Of a stretch of DNA of 64,000 bases, positions 55,049-62,145 are shown piece after piece. The DNA is taken from assembly GCA_020849765.1 (NCBI GenBank), contig JADLAY010000058.1:142697-206696 (forward strand), given 5' to 3'. Numbering within the stretch: position 1 is the first letter of the stretch; each line of letters opens with the position of its first letter. Below the pieces are notes generated by a model, which had not been told where the DNA came from, did not search any database, and saw nothing but the letters and a program-made list of their open reading frames with translations. Both the position numbers and the translations under genes were made by a program. Origin of the DNA: Anaerolineae bacterium. GTDB taxonomy: Bacteria > Chloroflexota > Anaerolineae > Aggregatilineales > Phototrophicaceae.

Positions 55049-55573
55049 CTATTCATTTGGTTCCTGCTCGACAATCGCCGCAATCCAGGGGATGTGATCG
55101 CGATAGTGATAGATGGTGTCCCACGGCAGCCATTTGATCAGCGGGTTCTCGTCCTTCGAGTGGGATTGATAATGGCGGATGGGGAGCTGTAACTCGGCGT
55201 CCGTCATCGTGGCGAGCTTCTCCACCATCTGCGCGTGAGTCTGGCGCAGCGTCTGCATGACCTCGTCCAGCGGCATGTCGTGATAGCGCGCCTGGATGAC
55301 CGCGTTGATCGGGTCGTCTTCGCCCAACTGCCACGTTTCGAGCGGGATATCCATCGCCTCACGCTTTGTTTGCCTGTGCAGCACGCCGACCGTGCCCCGC
55401 TCCCAGATCGCGATGTGCATGACATGATCTTTCGCCGTCCATCCGGCGGCGTCGGTGGGCCCTGTCAACTGCGCCTCCGTCAGCGAGTCGAGATAGGCCA
55501 GCAGTTCGTTCCACTTGGCTTCGATGGCGCTCAGCAGGGCATCACGAGTCGTGGGGTCGGTCGCATCGCTCAT
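55049..55573 (-). CDS. ClbS/DfsB family four-helix protein
   Basis: This 174-residue protein is a DinB-like four-helix bundle of the ClbS/DfsB (DUF1706) family: RDALLSAIEAKWNELLAYLD, WTAKDHVMHIAIWERGTVG, LTEAQLTG, and ending WLPWDTIYHYRDHIPWI. ClbS-type proteins protect against genotoxins and some have amidohydrolase activity; here only the fold is supported. It is divergent from lexA. A second DinB-type protein is at 43811. Confidence 0.85.
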   Translation of the reverse strand: MSDATDPTTRDALLSAIEAKWNELLAYLDSLTEAQLTGPTDAAGWTAKDHVMHIAIWERGTVGVLHRQTKREAMDIPLETWQLGEDDPINAVIQARYHDMPLDEVMQTLRQTHAQMVEKLATMTDAELQLPIRHYQSHSKDENPLIKWLPWDTIYHYRDHIPWIAAIVEQEPNE

Positions 55574-55726
55574 CGCACCCTCTTTCTAGACCTCCCTAAA
55601 CGATGCTCTTGAGCTTAGCTCATGTGTTCGCTTTAGCGCAACAAAGGGGGGCGATCGTGGGACGAAGAAACGGTTTTCTCCAGCTCGCCCAGAGGGTCCG
55701 AAACGGCATTAGAACGCTTATGCGTA

Positions 55727-55756
55727 GAACAAAAATTTGACATAGAATTTTTGTTC
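55727..55756. promoter_or_regulatory. Inverted repeat, probable LexA operator
   Basis: GAACAAAAATT and AATTTTTGTTC are perfect 11-base arms around 8 bases. The repeat covers the -35 box and spacer of the lexA promoter, so a bound dimer would block RNA polymerase. An extra GAAC lies at 55712-55715. Autorepression by LexA is inferred from position. Confidence 0.75.
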
Positions 55757-55765
55757 GTTTAAAAT
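55737..55765 (+). promoter_or_regulatory. lexA promoter
   Basis: TTGACA (55737-55742) and TAAAAT (55760-55765) with a 17-base spacer are a near-ideal sigma70 promoter. The start codon follows about 33 bases later, with AGGAG at 55787-55791. Confidence 0.88.
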
Positions 55766-55798
55766 GCAATTATTGTTTAATGTCGCAGGAGCCTTAAG

Positions 55799-56461
55799 AT
55801 GCGCGATAAGTCCAAGCTGTCAGAGCGGCAGCGAAATATCCTTCGCTTTATGGAAACGTATATCGAAAGCTTCGGCTTCCCGCCCACTATCCGCGAGATT
55901 GGTGAGGCCACTGGCATTCGTTCGACGTCGGTCGTCAACTACAACCTGAACAAGCTGGTGCAGGCGGGGTATCTGGCGCGCCTCAACCGCAAGTCGCGCG
56001 GCATTCGCCTGACGTCCCAGCAGCCGCAGCCGGTGCGCAAGACGCGCCCGCAGCCGCGCGTCCCGCTCGTCGGCCAGATCGTCGCCAGCGCGCCGGTGCC
56101 GATTCCGGAGGATATGGGCCACTATCCTGACCCCGAAAGCGCGATCGAAGTCTCACCGTCGTTGATCGGCAACGTCGACCCCGCCGAGATCTTCGCACTG
56201 CGCGTCAAGGGCGACTCGATGATCGACGCCATGATCCAGGACGGCGATATCGTGCTCTTCCACAAGCAGCAGACGGCTTCTGATGGCGACATGGTCGCGG
56301 TCTGGCTGGAGGAACGCGGCGAAACAACGCTCAAGTACTTCTACCGCGAGGGTGATCGCGTGCGGCTGCAACCTGCGCACCCCATGTTGGAGCCGATCTA
56401 CGTCAGCGCGGCGGGCTGCCACGTGCAGGGTCGCGTCATGAGCGTCATCCGCACCCTCTAG
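55799..56461 (+). CDS. lexA: LexA repressor
   Basis: This 220-residue protein has the LexA winged helix (RQRNILRFMETYIESFGFPPTIREIG is the conserved region; IRSTSVVNYNLNKL is the recognition part), a linker, and the S24 peptidase domain with S140 in KGDSMIDAMI and K179 in TTLKYFYRE. The self-cleavage site aligns at VASAPVP, giving Ala-Ser where most LexA proteins have Ala-Gly. LexA shuts off SOS genes and cleaves itself when RecA filaments form. The promoter and operator lie just upstream. Length and AGGAG ribosome site support the start. Confidence 0.94.
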   Translation: MRDKSKLSERQRNILRFMETYIESFGFPPTIREIGEATGIRSTSVVNYNLNKLVQAGYLARLNRKSRGIRLTSQQPQPVRKTRPQPRVPLVGQIVASAPVPIPEDMGHYPDPESAIEVSPSLIGNVDPAEIFALRVKGDSMIDAMIQDGDIVLFHKQQTASDGDMVAVWLEERGETTLKYFYREGDRVRLQPAHPMLEPIYVSAAGCHVQGRVMSVIRTL

Positions 56462-56477
56462 TGCGGCAGTTCCAGCT

Positions 56478-56506
56478 TGACAAAACGACTGCTAGTATGC
56501 TAGCAT
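56478..56506 (+). promoter_or_regulatory. Promoter of the RHH-VOC-cupin operon
   Basis: TTGACA (56478-56483) and TAGCAT (56501-56506) are separated by 17 bases. Transcription would start at about 56512-56514, which is the ATG of the next gene, so its mRNA would be leaderless. Confidence 0.65.
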
Positions 56507-56513
56507 ACTAGCA
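56490..56513. promoter_or_regulatory. 24-bp perfect palindromic operator
   Basis: The arm TGCTAGTATGCT is followed directly by its reverse complement. It spans the spacer and -10 box of the promoter and touches the ATG at 56513. Overlapping TAGTATGC and TAGCATAC units suit a ribbon-helix-helix repressor bound as several dimers. Confidence 0.8.
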
Positions 56514-56701
56514 TGGACGAGACGACACAGGACAAGCGGCAATTCAACGTTTATCTGCCGCAAGATTTGATCCGGCAGGTGAAACGCCAGGCGCTCGAAA
56601 GCGACGAGTCTCTCTCGCTGTTTGTTGAACGCGCCCTGCGTGACCGCCTGGATAAGATCGCCCGTGACGAGGTCAAGCCCGATAAGGAAGCCGACGCATG
56701 A
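56513..56701 (+). CDS. Ribbon-helix-helix DNA-binding protein
   Basis: The 62-residue protein has an N-terminal strand RQFNVYLPQDLIRQVKRQAL followed by SLSLFVERALRDRLDKI, the pattern of CopG/Arc-type ribbon-helix-helix dimers. The palindrome at 56490-56513 covers its own promoter and start codon, so it most likely represses itself and the downstream VOC and cupin genes. No ribosome-binding site precedes the ATG, in agreement with leaderless translation. An antitoxin role is possible, but the next gene is not a toxin. Confidence 0.85.
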   Translation: MDETTQDKRQFNVYLPQDLIRQVKRQALESDESLSLFVERALRDRLDKIARDEVKPDKEADA

Positions 56702-57057
56702 GGATGATGCCGATTGTTTACGTGAGCGATGTCGAGCGCGCGCTCACGTTCTACCGCTTGTTAGGATTGGAAGACACAAGCAATCCGCCGTCGCGTATGT
56801 GGGCGGAACTCCGGCTGGGCGATGCGTCGCTCGGCATCCACTACATCGAAACGCTGGCCGACGAACAGCCTGAGCGCGTGACCCTCAACTTCGTCAGCCA
56901 GATCCCCCTGGAAATGCTGCGCGAAAACCTGCGTGAGCGGGGCATCACCCCGGCGCGCGATATCATCGACGAAGCCTTCGGGCGTTCGCTGGTGCTGCGC
57001 GATCCTGACGGCCTCCTGATCCAGATCGACGAGCACGACCCGGAACTCTATGCCTGA
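56698..57057 (+). CDS. VOC family protein
   Basis: This 119-residue protein is a glyoxalase/dioxygenase-fold (VOC) protein: MPIVYVSDVERALTFYRLLG at the start and LVLRDPDGLLIQIDEHDPEL at the end, with a central LGIHYIETL. It could bind a metal and a small molecule, giving resistance, isomerase or dioxygenase activity. It overlaps the RHH gene by 4 bases and the cupin gene by 8 bases, so the three are coupled and may share control by the RHH protein. Confidence 0.88.
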   Translation: MRMMPIVYVSDVERALTFYRLLGLEDTSNPPSRMWAELRLGDASLGIHYIETLADEQPERVTLNFVSQIPLEMLRENLRERGITPARDIIDEAFGRSLVLRDPDGLLIQIDEHDPELYA

Positions 57058-57538
57058 TCGCAATCTGCGCCCGCTGACCGACGCCTTCCTGCACGACCTG
57101 ATCGAGCAAGCAGAGCAATCTCCGCGCGGGCGCGTCAACTACAACCTGCACGCCCACGACGAGCCGGTGCAGCGCATGATCAACGTCGTGACGCCCGGCA
57201 GCTACATCACCCCGCACAAGCACGAAAATCCCGACAAAGTCGAGCTGATCTGCCCGCTGATCGGCAGGATAGTCATGTTTCAATTCGATGATGTGGGAGA
57301 GGTCACCGGGCTGCACGTGGTCGACGCCAACGGCCCGACGCGGCTGATCGACATTCCGCCGCGCACCTATCATACCTTCTTCGCGCTGACGCCCACCGCT
57401 GTGCTCGAAATCATCCAGGGGCCTTACGACGCCAAGACGCACAAGAAGTTCGCGCCCTGGGCGCCGCTCGAAGGCGATGCCGCGGCGGGGGCCTACATGG
57501 AGCGGCTGCTAGCTCTGGTCGATACCACCGCGCGCTAG
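57050..57538 (+). CDS. WbuC-type cupin metalloprotein
   Basis: The 162-residue protein matches the WbuC cupin family: RGRVNYNLHAHDEPVQRMIN, PGSYITPHKHENPDKVELIC, GRIVMFQFDDVGEV and IDIPPRTYHTFFALTPTAVL. The PHKH, E and YH residues supply the metal site. WbuC relatives occur in O-antigen or capsule gene sets, but function is unknown. It ends the RHH-VOC-cupin transcript. Confidence 0.88.
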   Translation: MPDRNLRPLTDAFLHDLIEQAEQSPRGRVNYNLHAHDEPVQRMINVVTPGSYITPHKHENPDKVELICPLIGRIVMFQFDDVGEVTGLHVVDANGPTRLIDIPPRTYHTFFALTPTAVLEIIQGPYDAKTHKKFAPWAPLEGDAAAGAYMERLLALVDTTAR

Positions 57539-57594
57539 TCCTACTCATGGATCGCACCAATAGGATTGGTATGATCTTCGCTGTGACGAATGGC

Positions 57595-57660
57595 TTTTCC
57601 AGCGCCTTTAGTGCGCTTGATTACCCTTAGCCGGGCGTTTCAACGTCCGGCGAGCGCAAG
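57595..57660 (+). repeat. CTTTAGTGCGCTTGATT-type repeat
   Basis: TTTTCCAGCGCCTTTAGTGC, GCTTGATTACCCTTAGCCGG and GCGTTTCAACGTCCGGCGAG form the clearest copy, with stem CCGG(G/A)CGTT/AACGTCCGG. It follows the cupin gene. Confidence 0.85.
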
Positions 57661-57693
57661 CATTGATCATATCAATTTGAACTTGTTTCTCCA

Positions 57694-58059
57694 TCAGTCG
57701 AATTGCTTGCGAGCGCCGATCAAAACGCTCAACAGCACGAGATCGACGAGCAGGGTGAGCAGGTCGAGGAGGCCGAACTGATCCGTGAACGTCAGCACGA
57801 TGTTGACGATCACGACGGCCAGCGCCAGGTAGTAGAACGCCTTGTGTCCCTGGCCCAGCCCCCAACCGCAGATGAGCATGGCGGCCACGTTGCCGAACAT
57901 CATCACCCCGACCATCAGCATCCCGAGCGCGCGTTCAGGGCTGCCGCCTGACAGGCGGATCAACGTCAGCGCGCCGAGCACGAGCCAGATGGCCGCATTC
58001 AGCCAGAACAGCGCCTGCGCGGTCTTGACCGGGTTCAATGACTGAATTGCGCGAGTCAT
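57694..58059 (-). CDS. Small membrane protein with four helices
   Basis: The 121-residue protein has four hydrophobic segments (ALFWLNAAIWLVLGALTLI, LGMLMVGVMMFGNVAAMLIC, AFYYLALAVVIVNIVLTFTD, LLTLLVDLVLLSVLIGARK). No family is recognised. I start at the ATG at 58059 (MTRAIQSLNP); the frame extends 20 residues upstream into a non-conserved segment. It lies behind deoC on the same strand with a gap of about 95 bases, so it may be cotranscribed. Confidence 0.68.
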   Translation of the reverse strand: MTRAIQSLNPVKTAQALFWLNAAIWLVLGALTLIRLSGGSPERALGMLMVGVMMFGNVAAMLICGWGLGQGHKAFYYLALAVVIVNIVLTFTDQFGLLDLLTLLVDLVLLSVLIGARKQFD

Positions 58060-58153
58060 GCGCTTGCTGCTCTTTCGATCGGCTGCCCGTGGTAACCCAC
58101 TCGCCAGCCGATCCTGCATACGCCGGGCGAGCGCTTCACCCGGTCGCGAAAAC

Positions 58154-59146
58154 TCAAGCCATCGGCATGTATTTGACGCTGGCGTAGCGGCCCGTGATGT
58201 GATGCGAAAGCTGGCGTTCGATGTCCGTCAGCAGCCCGCTGGCGCCGAAGCGGAACAGGTTCGAATACAGCCAGTCGTCGCCCAGTTCTTCCTTCATCAG
58301 GATCTGCCAGTCGAGCGCCTGCTTGGCCGTGCGGATGCCGCCTGCCGGTTTGAAGCCGACCTTGTAGCCCGTTTGCAGGTAGTAATCGCGGATGGCGCGC
58401 ACCATCGTCAGGCTGACTTCGAGCGTCGCGTTGACGCTCTCTTTGCCCGTGCTCGTCTTGATGAAGTCCGCGCCCGCCATCATGCAGACCAGGCTCGCCA
58501 TGCCGACGTTGCGCAGCGTGCCCAGTTCGCCCGTCGCGAGGATCGTCTTGATGTGAGCGTCGCCGCACGCTTCACGGTACTGGCGGATTTCGTCGTACAA
58601 CGCGCCCCAGTTGCCGGTCAGCACGTGCTCGCGCGAGATGACGATGTCGATCTCATGAGCCCCCAGCGCGACTGACTCTTTGATCTCCTCGATGCGGATG
58701 TGGAACGGGATCTGCCCGGCGGGGAAGCCGGTCGAGACCGCCGCGACCGGGATGTCCGTGCCTTCCAGGTAGCGCAGCGCATCGGCCACGCGCGCATGAT
58801 AGACGCAGACCGCGCCGACGTGGAACGGCTCGTCGATGCCGAGCGCGTCCAGCATGTCCTGGCGCACGGGCTGGCGTGCTTTCCCGCACAGGCGTTGGAC
58901 GTAGCCGGGCGTGTCGTCGCCCGCGAGCGTCGTCAGGTCGATGCAGGTGATGGCGCGCAGTAGCCAGGCGGCCTGCCAGTCCTTCTTGACCGAGCGGCGC
59001 TTGCCCAGCGTCGAGGCGCGGCGTTCGGTGGCGCTGCGATTGGCGCGCGTCGCCCGCACCCAGCCCATATCGAGCGGCATACCGGGATTACGTTCGTGCT
59101 CCGCGGGGAGCGCACCGTTCTTCGTGCGAATGTCTGCGAGCGCCAT
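58154..59146 (-). CDS. deoC: Deoxyribose-phosphate aldolase, long form
   Basis: The 330-residue protein splits 2-deoxyribose-5-phosphate into glyceraldehyde-3-phosphate and acetaldehyde. It is of the long, eukaryotic-like DERA type: CIDLTTLAGDDTPGYVQRLC, VCVYHARVADALRYL, AAVSTGFPAGQIPFHIRIEEI, EIDIVISREH, ILATGELG, ADFIKTSTGKE with the Schiff-base lysine, and KVGFKPAGGIR. About 60 N-terminal residues (RATRANRSATERRASTLG) extend the barrel. I choose the ATG at 59146, preceded by AGGCAGG, because the sequence upstream of it is not protein-like. Confidence 0.92.
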   Translation of the reverse strand: MALADIRTKNGALPAEHERNPGMPLDMGWVRATRANRSATERRASTLGKRRSVKKDWQAAWLLRAITCIDLTTLAGDDTPGYVQRLCGKARQPVRQDMLDALGIDEPFHVGAVCVYHARVADALRYLEGTDIPVAAVSTGFPAGQIPFHIRIEEIKESVALGAHEIDIVISREHVLTGNWGALYDEIRQYREACGDAHIKTILATGELGTLRNVGMASLVCMMAGADFIKTSTGKESVNATLEVSLTMVRAIRDYYLQTGYKVGFKPAGGIRTAKQALDWQILMKEELGDDWLYSNLFRFGASGLLTDIERQLSHHITGRYASVKYMPMA

Positions 59147-59516
59147 GACAACACCTGCCTTTGTACATGTTGACTCTACTATAGCACGCAGCGCTGCGCC
59201 TGACGACAGATGTTTGTGCTGTGGGAACCATTTCAGCATTCTGGCGACAAGGTGTGAGTTCGTGAGTCGTTCAGCAGTTGACACCAATATGCTATCGGTT
59301 CACCATAGATCGAAATTAATGGCCTGACTTCCATGAAAGTGGCGCGAGTCTTCACATTGCTGTAGGGGCAAGGCGGTGCCTTGCCCAGGGCGACCCACCG
59401 GGTCGCCCCTACAAATCGCGCCAGATTCTTCATTCCATGCAAAAGCCTCAGGTCAGCAGAATCGCAAGAGACACGCATGAAGCTGTTGTATCGTCGTCGG
59501 CTGGAGGTTGAATCAG
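59147..59516. other. Divergent intergenic region with one repeat
   Basis: The 370-base gap between deoC and the cyclase-fold gene holds the GTAGGG element at 59361-59415 and no supported gene. No clear promoter was found for either gene. Confidence 0.6.
59361..59415. repeat. GTAGGGGC-tipped double hairpin
   Basis: TGTAGGGGC and GCCCCTACA enclose GGGCAAGGC/GCCTTGCCC and GGGCGACCC/GGGTCGCCC. It is the most complete copy of the family and matches 21004-21054. Confidence 0.88.
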
Positions 59517-60482
59517 ATGACGACCAACCCACCCGAACGTCAGGACTCCGTCATCCAGTGGCTGCTGGATTCAGATCCCGCGATCCGCTGGCAGGTGATG
59601 CAGGATCTGCTCGGCGCGTCCGCGGACGAGGTCGCGGCGGAGCGCTCCAGGGTCGCTACCGAGGGCATGGGCGCGCAACTGCTCGCCATGCAGGGCGCCG
59701 ACGGCTCGTGGGGCGGTGTGGCGTGGAACCGCGGCTGGGACTCGACCATGCACGTGCTCATGCTGCTGCGTGACCTGGGACTCGATCCCGAAAGCGAGCA
59801 GGCGCGGCGCGCGCTTGGCCTCATCCGCGATCAGGTGATATGGCAGGGCTGGGACACCCCCTTCTTCGCCGGTGAAGAGGAGCCGTGCATCAACGGGCAG
59901 GTTGGGGCGGTCGGCGCCTACTTTGGTCAGGACGTGCGCGGCATCGTCGACCGGTTGCTCGGCGAGCAGTTGGCCGATGGCGGTTGGAACTGTGACGCCC
60001 CTGAATCGACGCGCGCGTCATTCAACACCACCATCTGCGTGCTCGAAGCCCTGCTCGAATACGAGCTACGCTTCGGGGGCGATCCGGAGGTGACCGCGGC
60101 CCGTCTCCGCGGGCAGGAGTATCTGCTGGAACGCCGCCTCTTCCGCCGCCGGTCGGGCGCGCTCATCGTGCAGGATCGCAAGGATGGCTCCGGCACGTCC
60201 GAACAGCCCGCCTTCACCCGCCTCGCCTTTCCGACCTGGTGGCACTACGACATCCTGCGCGGGCTGGAGTATCTGCGCCATGCCGGGGTCGCGCCCGACG
60301 AGCGCGTGGCCGAGGCGGTTGCGCTGGTCGCCTCCAGGCGCGATTCTGAGGGCCGCTGGCCGCTCGAAATCGAGTATCCGGGCCGGATGCCGGTCGTGCT
60401 GGACGAGGACGAGGGCCAGCCGAGCCGCTGGATCACGCTGCGCGCATTACGCGTGCTGAGGTGGTATTCGGCAGGCGCTTGA
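59517..60482 (+). CDS. Terpenoid cyclase/prenyltransferase-fold (alpha/alpha toroid) protein
   Basis: This 321-residue protein has repeated QW-like motifs of alpha/alpha toroids: LLAMQGADGSWGGVAWNRGW, LIRDQVIWQGWDTPFF, LLGEQLADGGWNCD, LVASRRDSEGRWPLE. The catalytic DxDD of squalene-hopene cyclase is not visible, so it is probably a binding or modifying protein of the same fold, not a real cyclase. GGAGG at 59503-59507 is 9 bases before the ATG at 59517; a TTG at 59508 has no space for it. It stands alone. Confidence 0.78.
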   Translation: MTTNPPERQDSVIQWLLDSDPAIRWQVMQDLLGASADEVAAERSRVATEGMGAQLLAMQGADGSWGGVAWNRGWDSTMHVLMLLRDLGLDPESEQARRALGLIRDQVIWQGWDTPFFAGEEEPCINGQVGAVGAYFGQDVRGIVDRLLGEQLADGGWNCDAPESTRASFNTTICVLEALLEYELRFGGDPEVTAARLRGQEYLLERRLFRRRSGALIVQDRKDGSGTSEQPAFTRLAFPTWWHYDILRGLEYLRHAGVAPDERVAEAVALVASRRDSEGRWPLEIEYPGRMPVVLDEDEGQPSRWITLRALRVLRWYSAGA

Positions 60483-60582
60483 GACAGGCGCAGCCTGTCT
60501 TTCTTACCCAGACCACGCCCGTCACTAGACCTATTTACAATTTTGTGAACCGGCGTAGAATCATGATAGCGAATCACGAGGG

Positions 60583-60616
60583 GCGCCCACTATTGGTGTC
60601 CCTCTTTGTATGTAAC
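60583..60616 (+). terminator. Possible terminator-like hairpin before kamA
   Basis: AGGGGCGCC pairs with GGTGTCCCT, including two G-U pairs, across ACTATT, followed by CTTTGT. It could end the upstream transcript or act as a leader structure for kamA, which starts about 20 bases later. Confidence 0.45.
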
Positions 60617-60631
60617 GAGGCTTAGCCGACC

Positions 60632-62137
60632 ATGGCACATGTGGAAGAAAAGAAAGAAACTGCCGAACCCCCCTCTAGCGACGAACCTCCCCATAAGCGC
60701 AGCCCGCGACCCGCGCTCTGGGCGGATGTGCCCGACGCCGAATGGGACGATTGGCGCTGGCAGCTTGCCCACCGTCTGAACTCGCTCGAAGATTTCGCCC
60801 GCATCATCCATCTGACCGATGAAGAGATCGACGGCCTGACCGCCGAGGGTTTGTTCCGCGTCGACATCACGCCCTACTTCGCCAGCCTGATCGACCCGGA
60901 CGACCCGCACTGCCCGATCCGCCGCCAGGTGATCCCGCTGCGACGTGAGCGGTTGGCCTTCGCCGGCATGATGGAAGACAGCCTGGCCGAGGACAAGCAC
61001 AGCCCGGTGCCGGGCCTGGTTCATCGCTACCCGGATCGCGTGCTCATGCTGCTGACGACCCAGTGCGCCAGCTACTGCCGCTACTGCACGCGCAGCCGCA
61101 TCGTCGGCAGCCCGGCGGCCACCTTCAGCAAGGCGGATTTCGACGCGCAGGTCGAGTATCTGCGCAAGACGCCGCAGGTGCGTGACGTGCTCCTGAGCGG
61201 CGGCGACCCGCTGGCGATTGCGCCGCGCATGCTCGAATACGTGCTGGCGACGCTGCGCAGCATCGAGCACATCGAGATCATCCGCATCGGCTCGCGCGTG
61301 CCCATCTTTCTGCCGCAGCGCATCACGCCGGATCTGACGGACATGCTGCGCAAGTATCACCCGCTGTGGATGAACGTCCACGTCAACCATCCGAAAGAGA
61401 TCACGCCGGAAGTCAGCCAGGCGCTGGCACGGCTGGCCGATGCGGGCATCCCGCTCGGCAACCAGAGCGTGCTGCTGGCGGGCATCAACGACAGCGTCAA
61501 CATCCAGCGCGAATTGGTGCACAAGCTGGTGCGCAACCGCGTCCGTCCCTACTACCTCTACCAATGCGACGAGGTCGAGGGCGCCGGGCACTTCCGCACG
61601 ACCGTCAGCAAGGGCATCGAGATCATCGAGGGTCTGCGCGGGCACACCAGCGGTTACGCCGTGCCGACCTACGTCGTCGATGCGCCCGGCGGCGGCGGCA
61701 AGATCCCGGTCATGCCGCAGTACCTGATCAGCCAGTCGCCGGGGCGGGTCGTCCTGCGCAACTACGAAGGCTACATCACGACCTACACCGAGCCGACCGA
61801 TTACGATCCCCATCTGATCGACGCGCTCGACCGCCAATCATCGCACCGGCGCGAACCCGGCCAGGGCGGTGTCAGCACACTGCTGGCGGGCGAGTCGATG
61901 GCGATCAAGCCGGAAGGCTTCGACGAGACTCACGCGCGCGGCGGCGGCCAGCACCGGCTCAACCAGGATGCGACCAAATGGCAGCCGCACGGCATTGGCG
62001 AGGGCGAAATCTTGCAGCCACCGCCGATCACGCCGGAACTGCACGCCTATGGCAACGGCGGCCACAAACGCCCGAAGAAAGCTCGCAGTACGAATCATCG
62101 CAGCAACGGCCACACCCACGAAGAAAGCGAGTCCTGA
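60632..62137 (+). CDS. kamA: Lysine 2,3-aminomutase
   Basis: This 501-residue radical-SAM, PLP-dependent enzyme turns L-lysine into L-beta-lysine. The cluster motif is C145-x3-C149-x2-C152 (CASYCRYCTR). Substrate-side residues of true lysine mutases are present in YYLYQCDEVEGAGHF and VVDAPGGGGKIP, and VLLSGGDPL lies between. A short charged N terminus and a disordered, His/Gly-rich tail of 90 residues go beyond the core. The next gene, 8 bases on, encodes an ATP-grasp ligase, so beta-lysine may be joined to another group. Confidence 0.92.
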   Translation: MAHVEEKKETAEPPSSDEPPHKRSPRPALWADVPDAEWDDWRWQLAHRLNSLEDFARIIHLTDEEIDGLTAEGLFRVDITPYFASLIDPDDPHCPIRRQVIPLRRERLAFAGMMEDSLAEDKHSPVPGLVHRYPDRVLMLLTTQCASYCRYCTRSRIVGSPAATFSKADFDAQVEYLRKTPQVRDVLLSGGDPLAIAPRMLEYVLATLRSIEHIEIIRIGSRVPIFLPQRITPDLTDMLRKYHPLWMNVHVNHPKEITPEVSQALARLADAGIPLGNQSVLLAGINDSVNIQRELVHKLVRNRVRPYYLYQCDEVEGAGHFRTTVSKGIEIIEGLRGHTSGYAVPTYVVDAPGGGGKIPVMPQYLISQSPGRVVLRNYEGYITTYTEPTDYDPHLIDALDRQSSHRREPGQGGVSTLLAGESMAIKPEGFDETHARGGGQHRLNQDATKWQPHGIGEGEILQPPPITPELHAYGNGGHKRPKKARSTNHRSNGHTHEESES

Positions 62138-62145
62138 ATCACATC

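Noticed and set aside
59508..60482. Functional squalene-hopene cyclase
   Set aside because: QW-like repeats are present, but the protein is half the usual length and no DxDD motif was found.
61366..62145. In-frame extension of the ATP-grasp gene through kamA
   Set aside because: The extra 260 codons are Arg/Pro-rich shadow of kamA; the ATG at 62146 begins the conserved domain.
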